From VAZQ01 sp046733355 (GTDB lineage: Bacteria; Pseudomonadota; Alphaproteobacteria; Rhizobiales; Xanthobacteraceae), in contig JBKPOZ010000057.1 in assembly GCA_046733355.1 (NCBI GenBank), forward strand, positions 1 to 64,000: a DNA stretch of 64,000 nt. The letters run 5' to 3'. This document shows positions 43,670-52,600 of this stretch, one piece after another. A program made the translations under genes and the position numbers. Each line of letters starts with the position of its first letter. Within the stretch, counting starts at the first letter, position 1. Below the pieces are notes generated by a model. It did no database searches. It worked only from the letters and a program-made list of their open reading frames with translations, and had not been told where the DNA came from.

Positions 43670-45584
43670 ATGCCCACGACAGTTGCCGCCGCGGCCGGAT
43701 CTCTCGCAACGCAACGTTCCTCGAGGTCCGCGTTCTGGGCTCTCACGCTGGGCAGCATAGGCGTTGTCTACGGCGATATTGGAACGAGTCCTCTCTACGC
43801 CTTTCGGGAAGCAATCAACGCGGCGGTTGCCGGAAGCGATGGCGCGGTCCTGCGCGAGCCCGTGTTGGGCGTGCTCTCGCTTATTCTGTGGGCGCTGATC
43901 GTGATCGTCACATGCAAATACGTGCTGATTCTGCTGCGCGCCGATAACGGCGGGGAGGGCGGCACCCTTGCGCTGATGGCATTGGCGCAGCGGGCACTCG
44001 GCAATGGTGCGGCCGTAGTGGCACTGTGCGGCATCGTCAGCGCCGCTTTATTCTATGGCGACGCGATCATTACGCCTGCCCTTTCGGTGCTCTCCGCGAT
44101 CGAGGGGGTTAAACTGGCGACGCCCGCCTTCGAACACTCCGTAGTGCCGCTGACGGTGCTTATTCTGCTGGCGCTGTTTGCTTTCCAGGCAAACGGCACG
44201 GCCAAGGTTGCCGCCTTCTTCGGTCCGGTCATGGCGATATGGTTCCTGGTGATCGCTGTCGCCGGTGTGGTCGAAATCCGACGTGACCCTGAAATTCTCC
44301 TTGCCTTCAATCCTTATTACGGCGTGCATTTCTTGGCAGAGCACGGCCTCATCGGGCTGATCACGCTGGGCGCTGTCTTTCTCGCGGTCACCGGCGCCGA
44401 GGCGCTGTATGCCGATCTCGGTCATTTCGGCCGCAAGCCGATCCAGACCGCCTGGGTCGCAGCAGTATTTCCAGCTCTAGCCCTCAACTATCTGGGACAG
44501 GGCGCTTTGGTGCTTGTTAATCCAAAGGCCCTCGAGAATCCGTTTTTCATGCTGTATCCGGACTGGGCGCTGCTGCCCATGGTAGCGCTCGCTACCGCGG
44601 CCACCGTCATTGCCAGCCAGGCGGTGATTACAGGCGCGTATTCCTTGACCCAGCAGGCGATCCAGCTCGGACTGCTGCCGCGCCTTGAAATCCGGCACAC
44701 ATCGGAAGCGCATTATGGACAGATCTACATGCCGCGCGTAAACGCGTTCTTGCTGATCGGTGTTCTGCTCCTCGTGGTGATTTTCCGATCATCGAGCGCG
44801 CTCGCCTCCGCCTATGGCATAGCCGTGACCGGAACCATGGTGGTCACGGGGGCGATGGCATTCATCGTCATTTGGAAAGTATGGCAATGGTCGCTGCTTG
44901 CCGCTGCTGCGCTGATGCTACCCTTTCTTTTTATCGATCTGACATTTCTGAATGCTAATCTATTAAAGGTATTCGAGGGGGGCTGGGTGCCGCTCGTGCT
45001 CGGCATTGCCGTGATGACGGTCATGTATACCTGGCGGCGGGGCACGAAACTTCTGTTGGAGAAGACCCGCCGACAGGAAATCGGCATGCAGGACTTGGTG
45101 CGTATGCTGGAGAAAAAGCCCCCAACACGGGTGCAGGGCACCGCAGTATTCCTGACCAGCACGCCCGATTCCGCTCCAACTGCGCTGATGCACAGCCTCA
45201 AGCACTACAAAGTGCTCCACGAGCATAACGTCATTCTTACCATCACGACCGAACAGAGGCCGAGAGTGGATAGCAGCGAACGCGTCACCATCGGCAATGT
45301 CGGACAGACTTTCACGCGCGTGACGCTGCGCTTTGGATTCATGGACAACCCGAATGTGCCGCGTGCGCTCGCCATCGCGCGTAAACACGGCTGGAGCTTC
45401 GACATCATGTCCACGTCGTTCTTCCTCTCCCGCCGCGCGCTCAAGCCGGCAGCCCGATCCGGCATGCCGCGCTGGCAGGACCGGCTGTTCATCATGTTGA
45501 CGCGCGTCGCCAATGATGCAACCGACTATTTCCCAGATTCCGACCGGCCGGGTTGTCGAGGTCGGCACACAGGTCACGATCTAG
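43670..45584 (+). CDS. kup: Potassium transporter Kup, copy 2, frameshifted near its C-terminus
   Basis: The N-terminal 620 residues match kup copy 1 closely (LGSIGVVYGDIGTSPLYAFR, GGEGGTLALMALAQRALGNG, HSLKHYKVLHEHNVILTI). At 45532-45534 a run of three C replaces two C found in copy 1 (TATTTCCCAG against TATTTCCAG). One extra base moves the frame and the ending after YF becomes PDSDRPGC. The frame would then run to 46309 over two other genes. Removing the base restores the ending QIPTGRVVEVGTQVTI and the stop at 45582-45584. So the extra base is a sequencing error or a recent mutation; only the last 17 residues are affected. The 250-residue extension is not real protein. Confidence 0.88.
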
Positions 45585-45599
45585 AAAGGAACGCGTGTC

Positions 45600-45938
45600 A
45601 TGGCCCCTGCGCCGCTCGGCCGCGAAAACGTCCGCGATCTTACTCCGGAAGAGGTGGCGCGCGGCATCGCCGAAGGCACGGTGCTGCTGGTCGATGTGCG
45701 CGAGCCAAACGAAACCGCGATCGAGCGTTATCCGGAAGCCTTTTATCTGCCCATGTCACAGTTCGACCCCGCCGCCATTCCCGATCCGCAGGGAAAGCGT
45801 GTCGTATTCGCATGCGCCGTAGGCGGCCGTTCCGTGACGGCCTCGTTGATCGCCCAAGCCGCGGGCCTGCCCTACAACGCGCATCTTGCAGGCGGCCTGA
45901 AGGCGTGGAAAGCCGTCGGCCTCCCTACCGAAGGCTAA
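45600..45938 (+). CDS. Rhodanese-like sulfurtransferase
   Basis: This 112-residue single-domain protein has the rhodanese fold: LLVDVREPNETAIERYPEAF (CH2A-like), then the active-site loop CAVGGRS with Cys90 as the persulfide carrier, and LAGGLKAWKAVGLPTEG at the end. The start is ATG 45600, with AAAGGAACG upstream. It follows kup copy 2 by 15 nt and precedes a binding-protein gene by 12 nt, so the three may be co-transcribed. The sulfur acceptor is not known. Confidence 0.88.
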   Translation: MAPAPLGRENVRDLTPEEVARGIAEGTVLLVDVREPNETAIERYPEAFYLPMSQFDPAAIPDPQGKRVVFACAVGGRSVTASLIAQAAGLPYNAHLAGGLKAWKAVGLPTEG

Positions 45939-45950
45939 CAGCTGCTGGCG

Positions 45951-47042
45951 ATGCTTCGTCTTCTCGTTGCTGCCGCAATGCTCAGCGCTGCCTTCTGCAG
46001 CCCCGGGACCGCGCAGCGTATCGTCAATATCTACAACTGGTCGGATTATATCGCGCCGCAGGTGCTCGAGCGGTTCCTCAAGGAAACCGGCATCCGCGTG
46101 CGCTACGAGACATTCGACTCCAACGATACGCTGGAAACGAAGCTGCTCGCCGGAAAATCCGGTTACGACGTCGTGGTACCCACCGCCTATTTCATGGAGC
46201 GCCAGATCAAGATCGGCATCTTTCAGAAGCTCGACCGGACGAAGCTGCCAAACCTTATCAATCTTTGGCCGGAGATCTCTGCCCGGCTCGCCCGGTACGA
46301 TCCCGGTAACCAGTATGCGGTGAACTATATGTGGGGCACGACGGGCATTGGCTTCAACCGCAAGAGCGCGCGCGAGGCGCTCGGCCAGGATGGCCCTGCG
46401 GTCGATAGCTGGGACATCGTGTTCAGGCCGGAGACCCTCTCCCGCTTCAAAGAATGTGGCGTGCACATGCTCGATTCGTCCGACGACGTCCTGCCCGCCG
46501 CCCTTCGCTATCTCGGTCTTGATCCAAACTCGACGGCGGAAGCCGATCTGCAGCGCGCCGCCGATCTCGTGAGCAGAGTGCGCCCGTTCGTGCGCAAGTT
46601 TCACTCATCCGAATACGTGAATGCGCTCGCCTCGGGCGAAATCTGCCTGGTCATCGGCTACTCGGGGGACATCAAGCAGGCGCAGAAGCGCGCGGCCGAG
46701 GCGAAGAACGGAATCGATATCGCCTATGTAATTCCGAAGGAAGGCGCGCAATTGTGGTTCGACAATCTTGCGATTCCACGCGACGCGAAGAACGTGGCGG
46801 AAGCCTACGCCTTTATCGATTTTTTGCAGAAGCCCGAAATAGCGGCGGCAAACTCCAATTACGTCTCCTACGCAAACGGGAATCTGGCGAGCCAGAAATA
46901 CCTCGATCCGGCGCTGTACAATGACAAGGGCGTCTATCCGGACGAAGCCATCATGCAGCGGCTGTTCACCATCAACGCCCACGATCCGAAGACCGAGCGG
47001 CTGATGAACCGTTTGTGGATCCGGGTGAAGACAGGCCGCTAG
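45951..47042 (+). CDS. Spermidine/putrescine-type ABC transporter binding protein
   Basis: The 363-residue periplasmic protein has a signal peptide (MLRLLVAAAMLSAAFCSPGT, cleavage near TAQ-RI). The mature start VNIYNWSDYIAPQVLERFLK and YDVVVPTAYFMERQIKIGIF are typical of PotD/PotF. Ligand contacts for polyamines include NWSDY (Trp/Asp), the Asp-Asp of DSSDDVLPAAL and WFDNLAIP. It lacks the permease and ATPase genes here, so the partner transporter is elsewhere. It is 12 nt after the rhodanese gene. Confidence 0.88.
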   Translation: MLRLLVAAAMLSAAFCSPGTAQRIVNIYNWSDYIAPQVLERFLKETGIRVRYETFDSNDTLETKLLAGKSGYDVVVPTAYFMERQIKIGIFQKLDRTKLPNLINLWPEISARLARYDPGNQYAVNYMWGTTGIGFNRKSAREALGQDGPAVDSWDIVFRPETLSRFKECGVHMLDSSDDVLPAALRYLGLDPNSTAEADLQRAADLVSRVRPFVRKFHSSEYVNALASGEICLVIGYSGDIKQAQKRAAEAKNGIDIAYVIPKEGAQLWFDNLAIPRDAKNVAEAYAFIDFLQKPEIAAANSNYVSYANGNLASQKYLDPALYNDKGVYPDEAIMQRLFTINAHDPKTERLMNRLWIRVKTGR

Positions 47043-47096
47043 ATTAGAGGAAATTCCGATGAGTTGTTATCGACAGATCGAAACCCCTCACCCCAC

Positions 47097-47117
47097 CCCT
47101 CTCCCTTCGGGAGAGGG
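47097..47117. repeat. Perfect 9-bp stem hairpin between convergent genes
   Basis: CCCTCTCCC and GGGAGAGGG pair over a TTC loop, 50 bp past the binding-protein stop and about 75 bp from the lpxXL stop. It could end transcription from either side, but no T-run follows, so it may only be a repeat. Confidence 0.5.
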
Positions 47118-47191
47118 AGCAGGCCGGCGCCCGCCTCTCGACTGTGACTCTATCTCACCGAACTTAGCCCTAGCTCCAGCTGACGTCTGCA

Positions 47192-48136
47192 CTATCGCCA
47201 GCGGCGGTGCAGCCACAGCCATTGCTCGGGGTGCTCCCGCACCCAGCCTTCGATGACGCTGGTGATGACCTGCATGGTGCCCTGCACGTCGAGCTTGCCC
47301 TCGGCATCGCGTGGTGCCTCGATCGCCTCCGACAGGTCGACGCGGAAGCGATGACGATCCGGCAGACGCACGACACGGGTGCCATGAATGGGGCAATCGA
47401 TGTGCCGGGCGAGGCGCGCGATGAACGGATTGGCCTTGCAAGGCCGGCCGAAAAACTTCACGTCGACTCCATTTACGAAGTACTGGTCGACCAGCATGGC
47501 CACATGGCCGCCCCCTTCGAGAATGCGCATGAGTCTGGGCGGAGCATCGAGTCCGGTCGGCACCAGGTTGCCCATGCTGCCTGAGCGCATTTTGATCATT
47601 GCATCGCTGGCCGAACCGATGTTCAGGGGGCGGTAAAGAACGGTCGCGTCGAGATCGAACTTGTGCGCTACCAGAGCGGGCAGTTCCCAGTTGGCGAGGT
47701 GGGCGGCGAATATCAGCGCCGGCTTGCCGTCCCGGCGCAGGCGCTGAAAGCGCTCGTCGGTCGCAAGCGTGTAATGGATGTCGCCAACCTCGTTTTGCGG
47801 AGGAAAGAACATCTCCAGCCGATCGATGTGAGGAAACTCTGCTGCCATTCGTCCGAGATTGTCCCAGACCCCGCGCAGGATGCGTTCGATCTCATCGGTC
47901 GATTTTTCGGGAAAAGCGGAGGCGAGATTGGCGCGGCCGATGCGGTGCTCCTTCAGACGGGGTCCGACGCCGCGCATGAGGGCGGCAGCGAAGTTCGACA
48001 TCGGCCTGCGGGGGACGAGACGCAGCACGCGCAGCAGCGTGGTGGCGAGCACGCCGAGTAACGCATCGCTCGCGATCTTGATGCGGCGCTCGGCGCGACG
48101 GGCACGCCGACGCAGACTGACAGGCGGAGCTCGCAT
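47192..48136 (-). CDS. lpxXL: Very-long-chain acyl transferase of lipid A (LpxXL)
   Basis: The 314-residue protein is of the LpxL/HtrB lauroyl acyltransferase family and in rhizobia transfers 27-hydroxyoctacosanoate or similar from AcpXL to lipid A. An N-terminal membrane helix (ASDALLGVLATTLLRVLRLV) is followed by the catalytic HX4E motif HLANWE and PALIFAAHLANWELPALVAH. Later blocks are LRILEGGGHVAMLVDQYFVN and FVNGVDVKFFGRPCKANPF. ATG at 48136 shares the base A of the preceding stop (TGATG). It is the last gene of the acpXL operon. Confidence 0.93.
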   Translation of the reverse strand: MRAPPVSLRRRARRAERRIKIASDALLGVLATTLLRVLRLVPRRPMSNFAAALMRGVGPRLKEHRIGRANLASAFPEKSTDEIERILRGVWDNLGRMAAEFPHIDRLEMFFPPQNEVGDIHYTLATDERFQRLRRDGKPALIFAAHLANWELPALVAHKFDLDATVLYRPLNIGSASDAMIKMRSGSMGNLVPTGLDAPPRLMRILEGGGHVAMLVDQYFVNGVDVKFFGRPCKANPFIARLARHIDCPIHGTRVVRLPDRHRFRVDLSEAIEAPRDAEGKLDVQGTMQVITSVIEGWVREHPEQWLWLHRRWR

Positions 48137-49170
48137 CACAGGCTGATGACGATTTTTCCAAACACCTGCCGGCTCTCGAGCCGCGCCAGCGCCTGCTCGT
48201 AACTCGCGAGCGGCAGTTCGGTGTCGATTACCGGCAGGAGTCCTTGCGCCATCTTGGCAAGGCTTTCGCGGATGTTGCGCATCGAGGCGCCAAACGAGCC
48301 GATGATGCGATATTGCTGCTGAAAGAGCTGCATCAGGTTGATCGTCGTTGAGGGCCCCGACGTCGAACCGCAGGTGACCAGGCGTCCGCCGCGCTTCAAA
48401 CACAGGAGCGACCCATTGAATGTCTCGGCTCCCACGTGCTCGAACACGACATCCACGCCTTTCTTGCCTGTGATCTTGCGCACGGCGCCCTCAAAGCGGT
48501 CCGTGCGATAGTTGATCACGTGATCGGCCCCCAATGTTTTCGCTTTCCCGGCTTTGGCGTCGTCACCGACCGTGGTGATCACGGTGCAGCCGACGGTCTT
48601 CGCCATTTTGATCGCGGCTGTGCCGATACCCGACCCGCCGGCATGCACAAGGAGGCTTTCTCCCGGCTTAAGCCTGGCATTATCGAACAGCATGTGCTGC
48701 ACGGTGGCAAAACCGATGGGAGCGCAGGCGGCATCGCGCAGGCTGACGCCTTGCGGCACTGGGATCACCAGGCGCGCAGGCATGTTCAGAAGATCGCGGG
48801 CAAAGCCGTCGAGGTGGAAGCCCATGATGCCGCCGACATTCTCGCACAGATTGTCACGGCCCTCGCGGCAGGCTTTGCACGCGCCGCAGGTAAGCGCGCC
48901 ATACATCACCACGGGATTGCCGGGCTTGAAGCGGTCCACCTGCGGGCCGACTTGCGCGATTTCCCCCGATGCTTCGACGCCGACCACGACCGGCAGCTTG
49001 CGTTTGGCAAAAGCCATGCCGCGGTAGCCCCACAGATCGAGATGATTGAGCGCGACCGCCCGAACCCTGATCTGCACTTCTCCGGGAGCGGGCGCAGCGG
49101 GGGCAGGGCATTCGGCCAGCGCGACCTTGCGGTCGGTAACGAGCGTGAGCGAACGCATCATTGCTGCCAT
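48136..49170 (-). CDS. adh2XL: Zinc-type alcohol dehydrogenase family protein of the acpXL locus
   Basis: The 344-residue medium-chain dehydrogenase/reductase has the structural-zinc cysteines CGACKACREGRDNLC and the GroES-like start VRAVALNHLDLWGYRGMAFA. The NAD(P) fold reads LVHAGGSGIGTAAIKMAKTV. The catalytic-zinc Cys, normally near residue 38-46, is not obvious (ALNHLDLWG), so the reaction is uncertain. In rhizobia the fifth gene of this locus is this dehydrogenase and may help make the hydroxy or keto group of the chain. A start at 49158 is possible. It overlaps lpxXL. Confidence 0.88.
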   Translation of the reverse strand: MAAMMRSLTLVTDRKVALAECPAPAAPAPGEVQIRVRAVALNHLDLWGYRGMAFAKRKLPVVVGVEASGEIAQVGPQVDRFKPGNPVVMYGALTCGACKACREGRDNLCENVGGIMGFHLDGFARDLLNMPARLVIPVPQGVSLRDAACAPIGFATVQHMLFDNARLKPGESLLVHAGGSGIGTAAIKMAKTVGCTVITTVGDDAKAGKAKTLGADHVINYRTDRFEGAVRKITGKKGVDVVFEHVGAETFNGSLLCLKRGGRLVTCGSTSGPSTTINLMQLFQQQYRIIGSFGASMRNIRESLAKMAQGLLPVIDTELPLASYEQALARLESRQVFGKIVISL

Positions 49171-49231
49171 GCGGTACTGGCAAAACCCGCAGGTGATGGC
49201 TGGCGTGCGCTCGAATACATCCCTGTATGCG

Positions 49232-50509
49232 TCAGGCGGGCTCGGCGCTCAGCACGAGCGAGACGTTCTGGCCTCCAAAGCCGAACGAATTCGACAGCGC
49301 ATGCCGCACCTTTGCGTCGCGCGCCGCATTCGGCACCACATCAAGCGGGATGGCCGGGTCCGGAATTCTGTAATTGATAGTTGGCGGCAACCGCTGGTGC
49401 TGCAGCGTCATCAGCGTGAACACGGTTTCCACTGTCCCTGCCGCTGAGAGCGTGTGGCCCACCATGGATTTGTTCGAGGAAACCGGGATGGTTTTCGCGC
49501 GCTCGCCGAAAACACTGGAGATGCCCAGATACTCCATCTTGTCGTTCTCGGGTGTGCCGGTGCCGTGCGGATTAATGTAATCGATATCGTCGGGGGACAG
49601 TCGCGCATCGGCCAGCGCGTTGCGGATGCAACCGATGATCGCCTTGCCATCAGGGGACGAGCGCGTGCGATGAAACGCATCCGCCATCTCTCCGCAACCT
49701 GCCATTACGCCGATGATCTTTGCACCACGCGCCCGCGCACTCGGCAAGCTCTCCAGCACGACCGCCGCTGCGCCTTCCGCCATCACGAAGCCGTCGCGAT
49801 TCTTCGAAAACGGTTTTGCCGCGGCTTGCGGCGGATCGTTTGCCGTGGACAGCGCGGACAAGAGGGAGAAGCGGATCAGGGATTCTGGATTGACCGACCC
49901 ATCCGTGCCGACGCAGAGCGCTGCATCGGCCTCGCCGCGGCGAATGGCCTCGACACCGAGTTGGATGGCGCTCGCGCCCGACGCGCAGGCCGTGGACACC
50001 GAGATGGGTGAGCCCTTGGTGCCGAAACGATCGGCGAGGTGTCCGGCGACCGACGCGAGCAGGCAGCGCTCGTGCACCTCGCGGAAACGACCGGAGGCGG
50101 TCGCACGCAAAAGATCGTCATACACGAGCGGTGCATTCGCTCCGGCCGCGGCGGCAAACGCCTCGCGATGAGGCCACTCGATCTCGACCGGCGCAACCGC
50201 AAGGAACAACGGGCCTGGGAAATCGCCCTTGCTCCCGATTTCCGATTGCGTGAGCGCCTCCTCAATGACCCTCGCGGCCATACGCTCGCCGAGCTCGGTG
50301 GAGCAGAAAGGATCCACCTCGATGAAATCAACGGTGCCCGCGATGGTGGTCTTCAGCGCATCATGGGGAAATCGCGTGATGGGACGAATCCCTGATTGGC
50401 CGGCAACGAGTTTTTGCCAATTCTCCTCCTTGCCGATGCCGAGCGAGGTGATGATTCCCATACCCGTGACGACCACGCTCACACGTCCATTGGCGTGCTC
50501 AGCTGCCAT
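49232..50509 (-). CDS. fabF1XL: Beta-ketoacyl-ACP synthase, active (FabF1XL)
   Basis: The 425-residue condensing enzyme carries the complete Cys-His-His triad: PISVSTACASGASAIQLGVE, INPHGTGTPENDKMEY and SSNKSMVGHTLSAAGTVET. It elongates the very-long-chain acyl group on AcpXL. The N-terminus VVVTGMGIITSLGIGKEENW is typical of KAS II. The ATG at 50509 is preferred over 50524, which lies inside a run of upstream Met codons. Its partner FabF2XL, 11 nt upstream, lacks the Cys. Confidence 0.93.
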   Translation of the reverse strand: MAAEHANGRVSVVVTGMGIITSLGIGKEENWQKLVAGQSGIRPITRFPHDALKTTIAGTVDFIEVDPFCSTELGERMAARVIEEALTQSEIGSKGDFPGPLFLAVAPVEIEWPHREAFAAAAGANAPLVYDDLLRATASGRFREVHERCLLASVAGHLADRFGTKGSPISVSTACASGASAIQLGVEAIRRGEADAALCVGTDGSVNPESLIRFSLLSALSTANDPPQAAAKPFSKNRDGFVMAEGAAAVVLESLPSARARGAKIIGVMAGCGEMADAFHRTRSSPDGKAIIGCIRNALADARLSPDDIDYINPHGTGTPENDKMEYLGISSVFGERAKTIPVSSNKSMVGHTLSAAGTVETVFTLMTLQHQRLPPTINYRIPDPAIPLDVVPNAARDAKVRHALSNSFGFGGQNVSLVLSAEPA

Positions 50510-50520
50510 TGCGCTCTCCT

Positions 50521-51714
50521 TCACCTGACCGCCTCGACGACGGCCATGCCTTCGCCGCGCCAGTGGCCGACACCGGTCACTACGATGCGATCGAGGGGTC
50601 CCTCATACTGCCGCTCGACCCCGGAGGAATCCCACGGCGCGAACAACTTTTCGCGATGAAGGAGCAGTGCCGCAAGGGCAACATTCATTGCGAATTGCGG
50701 CTCGAAACCATGTCCCACATAGCTGCCCGTCGCGCGTACCGGGAATTGCGATACCGTCTTTAGCCAGGCGCGTTCCTCGCCCGTTGCGGGCTCGGCGCCG
50801 GTAGCGCCGGAAATGATGCCTGTTCGACCGGACGCCGTTTCGGCAGGCAGGCTCTGCCACATCTGCCCGAGCGCCTCCCGCACAGCTCCAGGTGTGCGGC
50901 GCGACGCTTCGGACAACACAGGCCCCAAGCGCGCCAGCGCGCGCGCGCCGCGCGCCTGCGCATGCGCTTGCGCCTCGAGCACCAAAAACGCGCCGATCGA
51001 TCCGAGCACGAGGCCGGGCGCGTTCTCGCGCTCCCAGACCGGCCGAAAGGGGGCGCGCAGCAGGTGGCCGCCCGCCTCGTAAAGCAGCAGCAGATCCTTG
51101 CGCTCGGCGTTATGCGATCCGCCCACCAGGGCGAGCTCGCTTTGGCCGGCGCGTATGCGCGCCGAGGCAATGCGCACCGCATCGCTTCCGGCACCTTCCT
51201 CGCCCATGAAGGTGCGCGAAGACCCGGTGACCCCGTGCACGATGGAGATGTTGCCGGCGAGCAGATTGGAAAGCTGCGCGAGAAATAAAGTCGGACGCAG
51301 GCCGCTCATCAGTGTTTCGTTGAGAAACACTTCGGGATTCGCTGCACGCGGTTTCTTGTTGAGAATATCGAGATCGACCACGAGATCGCGTTCCCCCACG
51401 CCTGCGGCGACGATCATGTCCATGCGCGCAAGAAGATCGGCATTGCCCTTGAGATTTGCGTCCGCGAGCGCAAGGCCTGCCGCATAGGTGCCGATCCGCT
51501 GCCACGGCTCCATCTGGCGTTGATCGCCTTTCTTGGGGATCTGCTTGTCGAAGTCGACGGACGCCAGCGGGTGCACGAGATAGGGTGCGAAATGCTCGGC
51601 ATCGACCTTGGTGCGCCGCTCGCATAAGGCTTGCCAATGCGCGTCCGCGCCCTCGCCGAGGCAGGATGCGAGCCCGATGCCGGTAATGCAGACCTCGCGC
51701 GACGGATCAGCCAT
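50521..51714 (-). CDS. fabF2XL: Beta-ketoacyl-ACP synthase-like partner without the active-site Cys (FabF2XL)
   Basis: The 397-residue thiolase-fold protein aligns with FabF1XL, but the nucleophile region reads IVHGVTGSSRTFMGEEGAGS, where Ser replaces Cys. The first catalytic His (normally HGTGT) is missing (ISGATGAEPATGEE), while the second His is kept (TGSYVGHGFEPQF). It resembles the KSbeta or chain-length-factor half of a heterodimer and probably pairs with FabF1XL. ATG 51714 overlaps the FabZXL stop by 8 nt. It is the third gene of the locus. Confidence 0.9.
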   Translation of the reverse strand: MADPSREVCITGIGLASCLGEGADAHWQALCERRTKVDAEHFAPYLVHPLASVDFDKQIPKKGDQRQMEPWQRIGTYAAGLALADANLKGNADLLARMDMIVAAGVGERDLVVDLDILNKKPRAANPEVFLNETLMSGLRPTLFLAQLSNLLAGNISIVHGVTGSSRTFMGEEGAGSDAVRIASARIRAGQSELALVGGSHNAERKDLLLLYEAGGHLLRAPFRPVWERENAPGLVLGSIGAFLVLEAQAHAQARGARALARLGPVLSEASRRTPGAVREALGQMWQSLPAETASGRTGIISGATGAEPATGEERAWLKTVSQFPVRATGSYVGHGFEPQFAMNVALAALLLHREKLFAPWDSSGVERQYEGPLDRIVVTGVGHWRGEGMAVVEAVR

Positions 51715-52180
51715 GGGCGAGCGCCGCTGTTGGAAATTCGATCACCGCGGCCATCTTGTCCATGCTGGCGCGGAATTCCGGATTGGGAAATTCCACCAGC
51801 CGGAAGGTGATCTCCGCGTTTGAGACGAGCTTCTCGTTCACGCGGATCTCAGCTTTGGTGACCGCATATCCGGAGCCTTGATGCAGCAGCTTCGCCGAAA
51901 GCATCAGCTCCTGGCCGGGAGTGACGAACGACCGCAGCTTCGCTTCTTTGATCGCTGCGAAGAACGGCATGCGCGTGAAATGCGTCAAGCCGATGAGCAG
52001 CCATCCGGAAGTCTGTGCCATGGCCTCGATGAGCAGTACGCCGGGCATGAGCGGAAGCCCGGGAAAGTGCCCCTCAAAAATAGTGGAGGTCTCCGGGACG
52101 CGCGCCTGCACGCGAATGCTCTGCTCGGCAAGCTTGAGCTCGACAATACGGTCGATGAGCTGAAAATACTCGAGGCGCAT
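51707..52180 (-). CDS. fabZXL: 3-hydroxyacyl-ACP dehydratase of the acpXL locus
   Basis: The 157-residue hotdog-fold dehydratase has the catalytic His and Glu in IFEGHFPGLPLMPGVLLIEA (His of GHFP and the Glu of IEAMAQ on the long helix). It removes water from 3-hydroxyacyl-AcpXL during chain elongation. The C-terminal half has DKMAAVIEFPTAALAHG. The ATG at 52180 is 10 nt from the acpXL stop, so the two are probably one operon. Confidence 0.92.
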   Translation of the reverse strand: MRLEYFQLIDRIVELKLAEQSIRVQARVPETSTIFEGHFPGLPLMPGVLLIEAMAQTSGWLLIGLTHFTRMPFFAAIKEAKLRSFVTPGQELMLSAKLLHQGSGYAVTKAEIRVNEKLVSNAEITFRLVEFPNPEFRASMDKMAAVIEFPTAALAHG

Positions 52181-52189
52181 GCAAGCGCG

Positions 52190-52474
52190 TCAGGCGCTGC
52201 TTTTTGCGGCAACCAGCTCGTCGATGCGCGCGCACAGATTGTTCAGCTGAAAGTACTGCTCCGTGCTTGCCTTGCCGTCATTGACTTCCTGCGTCCATTG
52301 CTCGAGCGGCATCTTTATGCCGAACGCCTTGTCGATGGCGAAGGCGATATCGAGAAAGTCGAGACTGTCGATGCCGAGATCGTTTATTGCGTGACTCTCC
52401 GGCTTGATCGTGTCGCGCGGAATGTCGCACGTCTCGGAGATGATATTGGCCACGGTGTCGAAGGTCGAAGACAT
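52190..52474 (-). CDS. acpXL: Acyl carrier protein AcpXL
   Basis: The 94-residue carrier holds growing very-long-chain acyl groups as thioesters on a 4'-phosphopantetheine. The attachment Ser lies in HAINDLGIDSLDFLDIAFAI (DSL motif). The size, and the C-terminal extension (LNNLCARIDELVAAKSSA), match rhizobial AcpXL rather than the 78-residue AcpP. The ATG at 52474 (MSSTFDTVANIISE) is favoured; the frame is open to 52570 but the added part is not ACP-like. The 126 bp up to the phnE gene should hold the operon promoter. Confidence 0.95.
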   Translation of the reverse strand: MSSTFDTVANIISETCDIPRDTIKPESHAINDLGIDSLDFLDIAFAIDKAFGIKMPLEQWTQEVNDGKASTEQYFQLNNLCARIDELVAAKSSA

Positions 52475-52600
52475 CAGCAAATCCCTGATCACGCGTTTCG
52501 CAAACGGCACCGGTGGCTGGACGCCCCTCTCCCGGACGTGAAACTGGGTGAGCCCGTATACCGAAGACACCTCGTGAATTCAATGGCGGCGGCCGCAAGC

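Noticed and set aside
43652..46309. An 885-codon fused reading frame of kup with a long tail
   Set aside because: After the extra C at 45532 it reads two other genes out of frame; only the part to 45584 is a gene.
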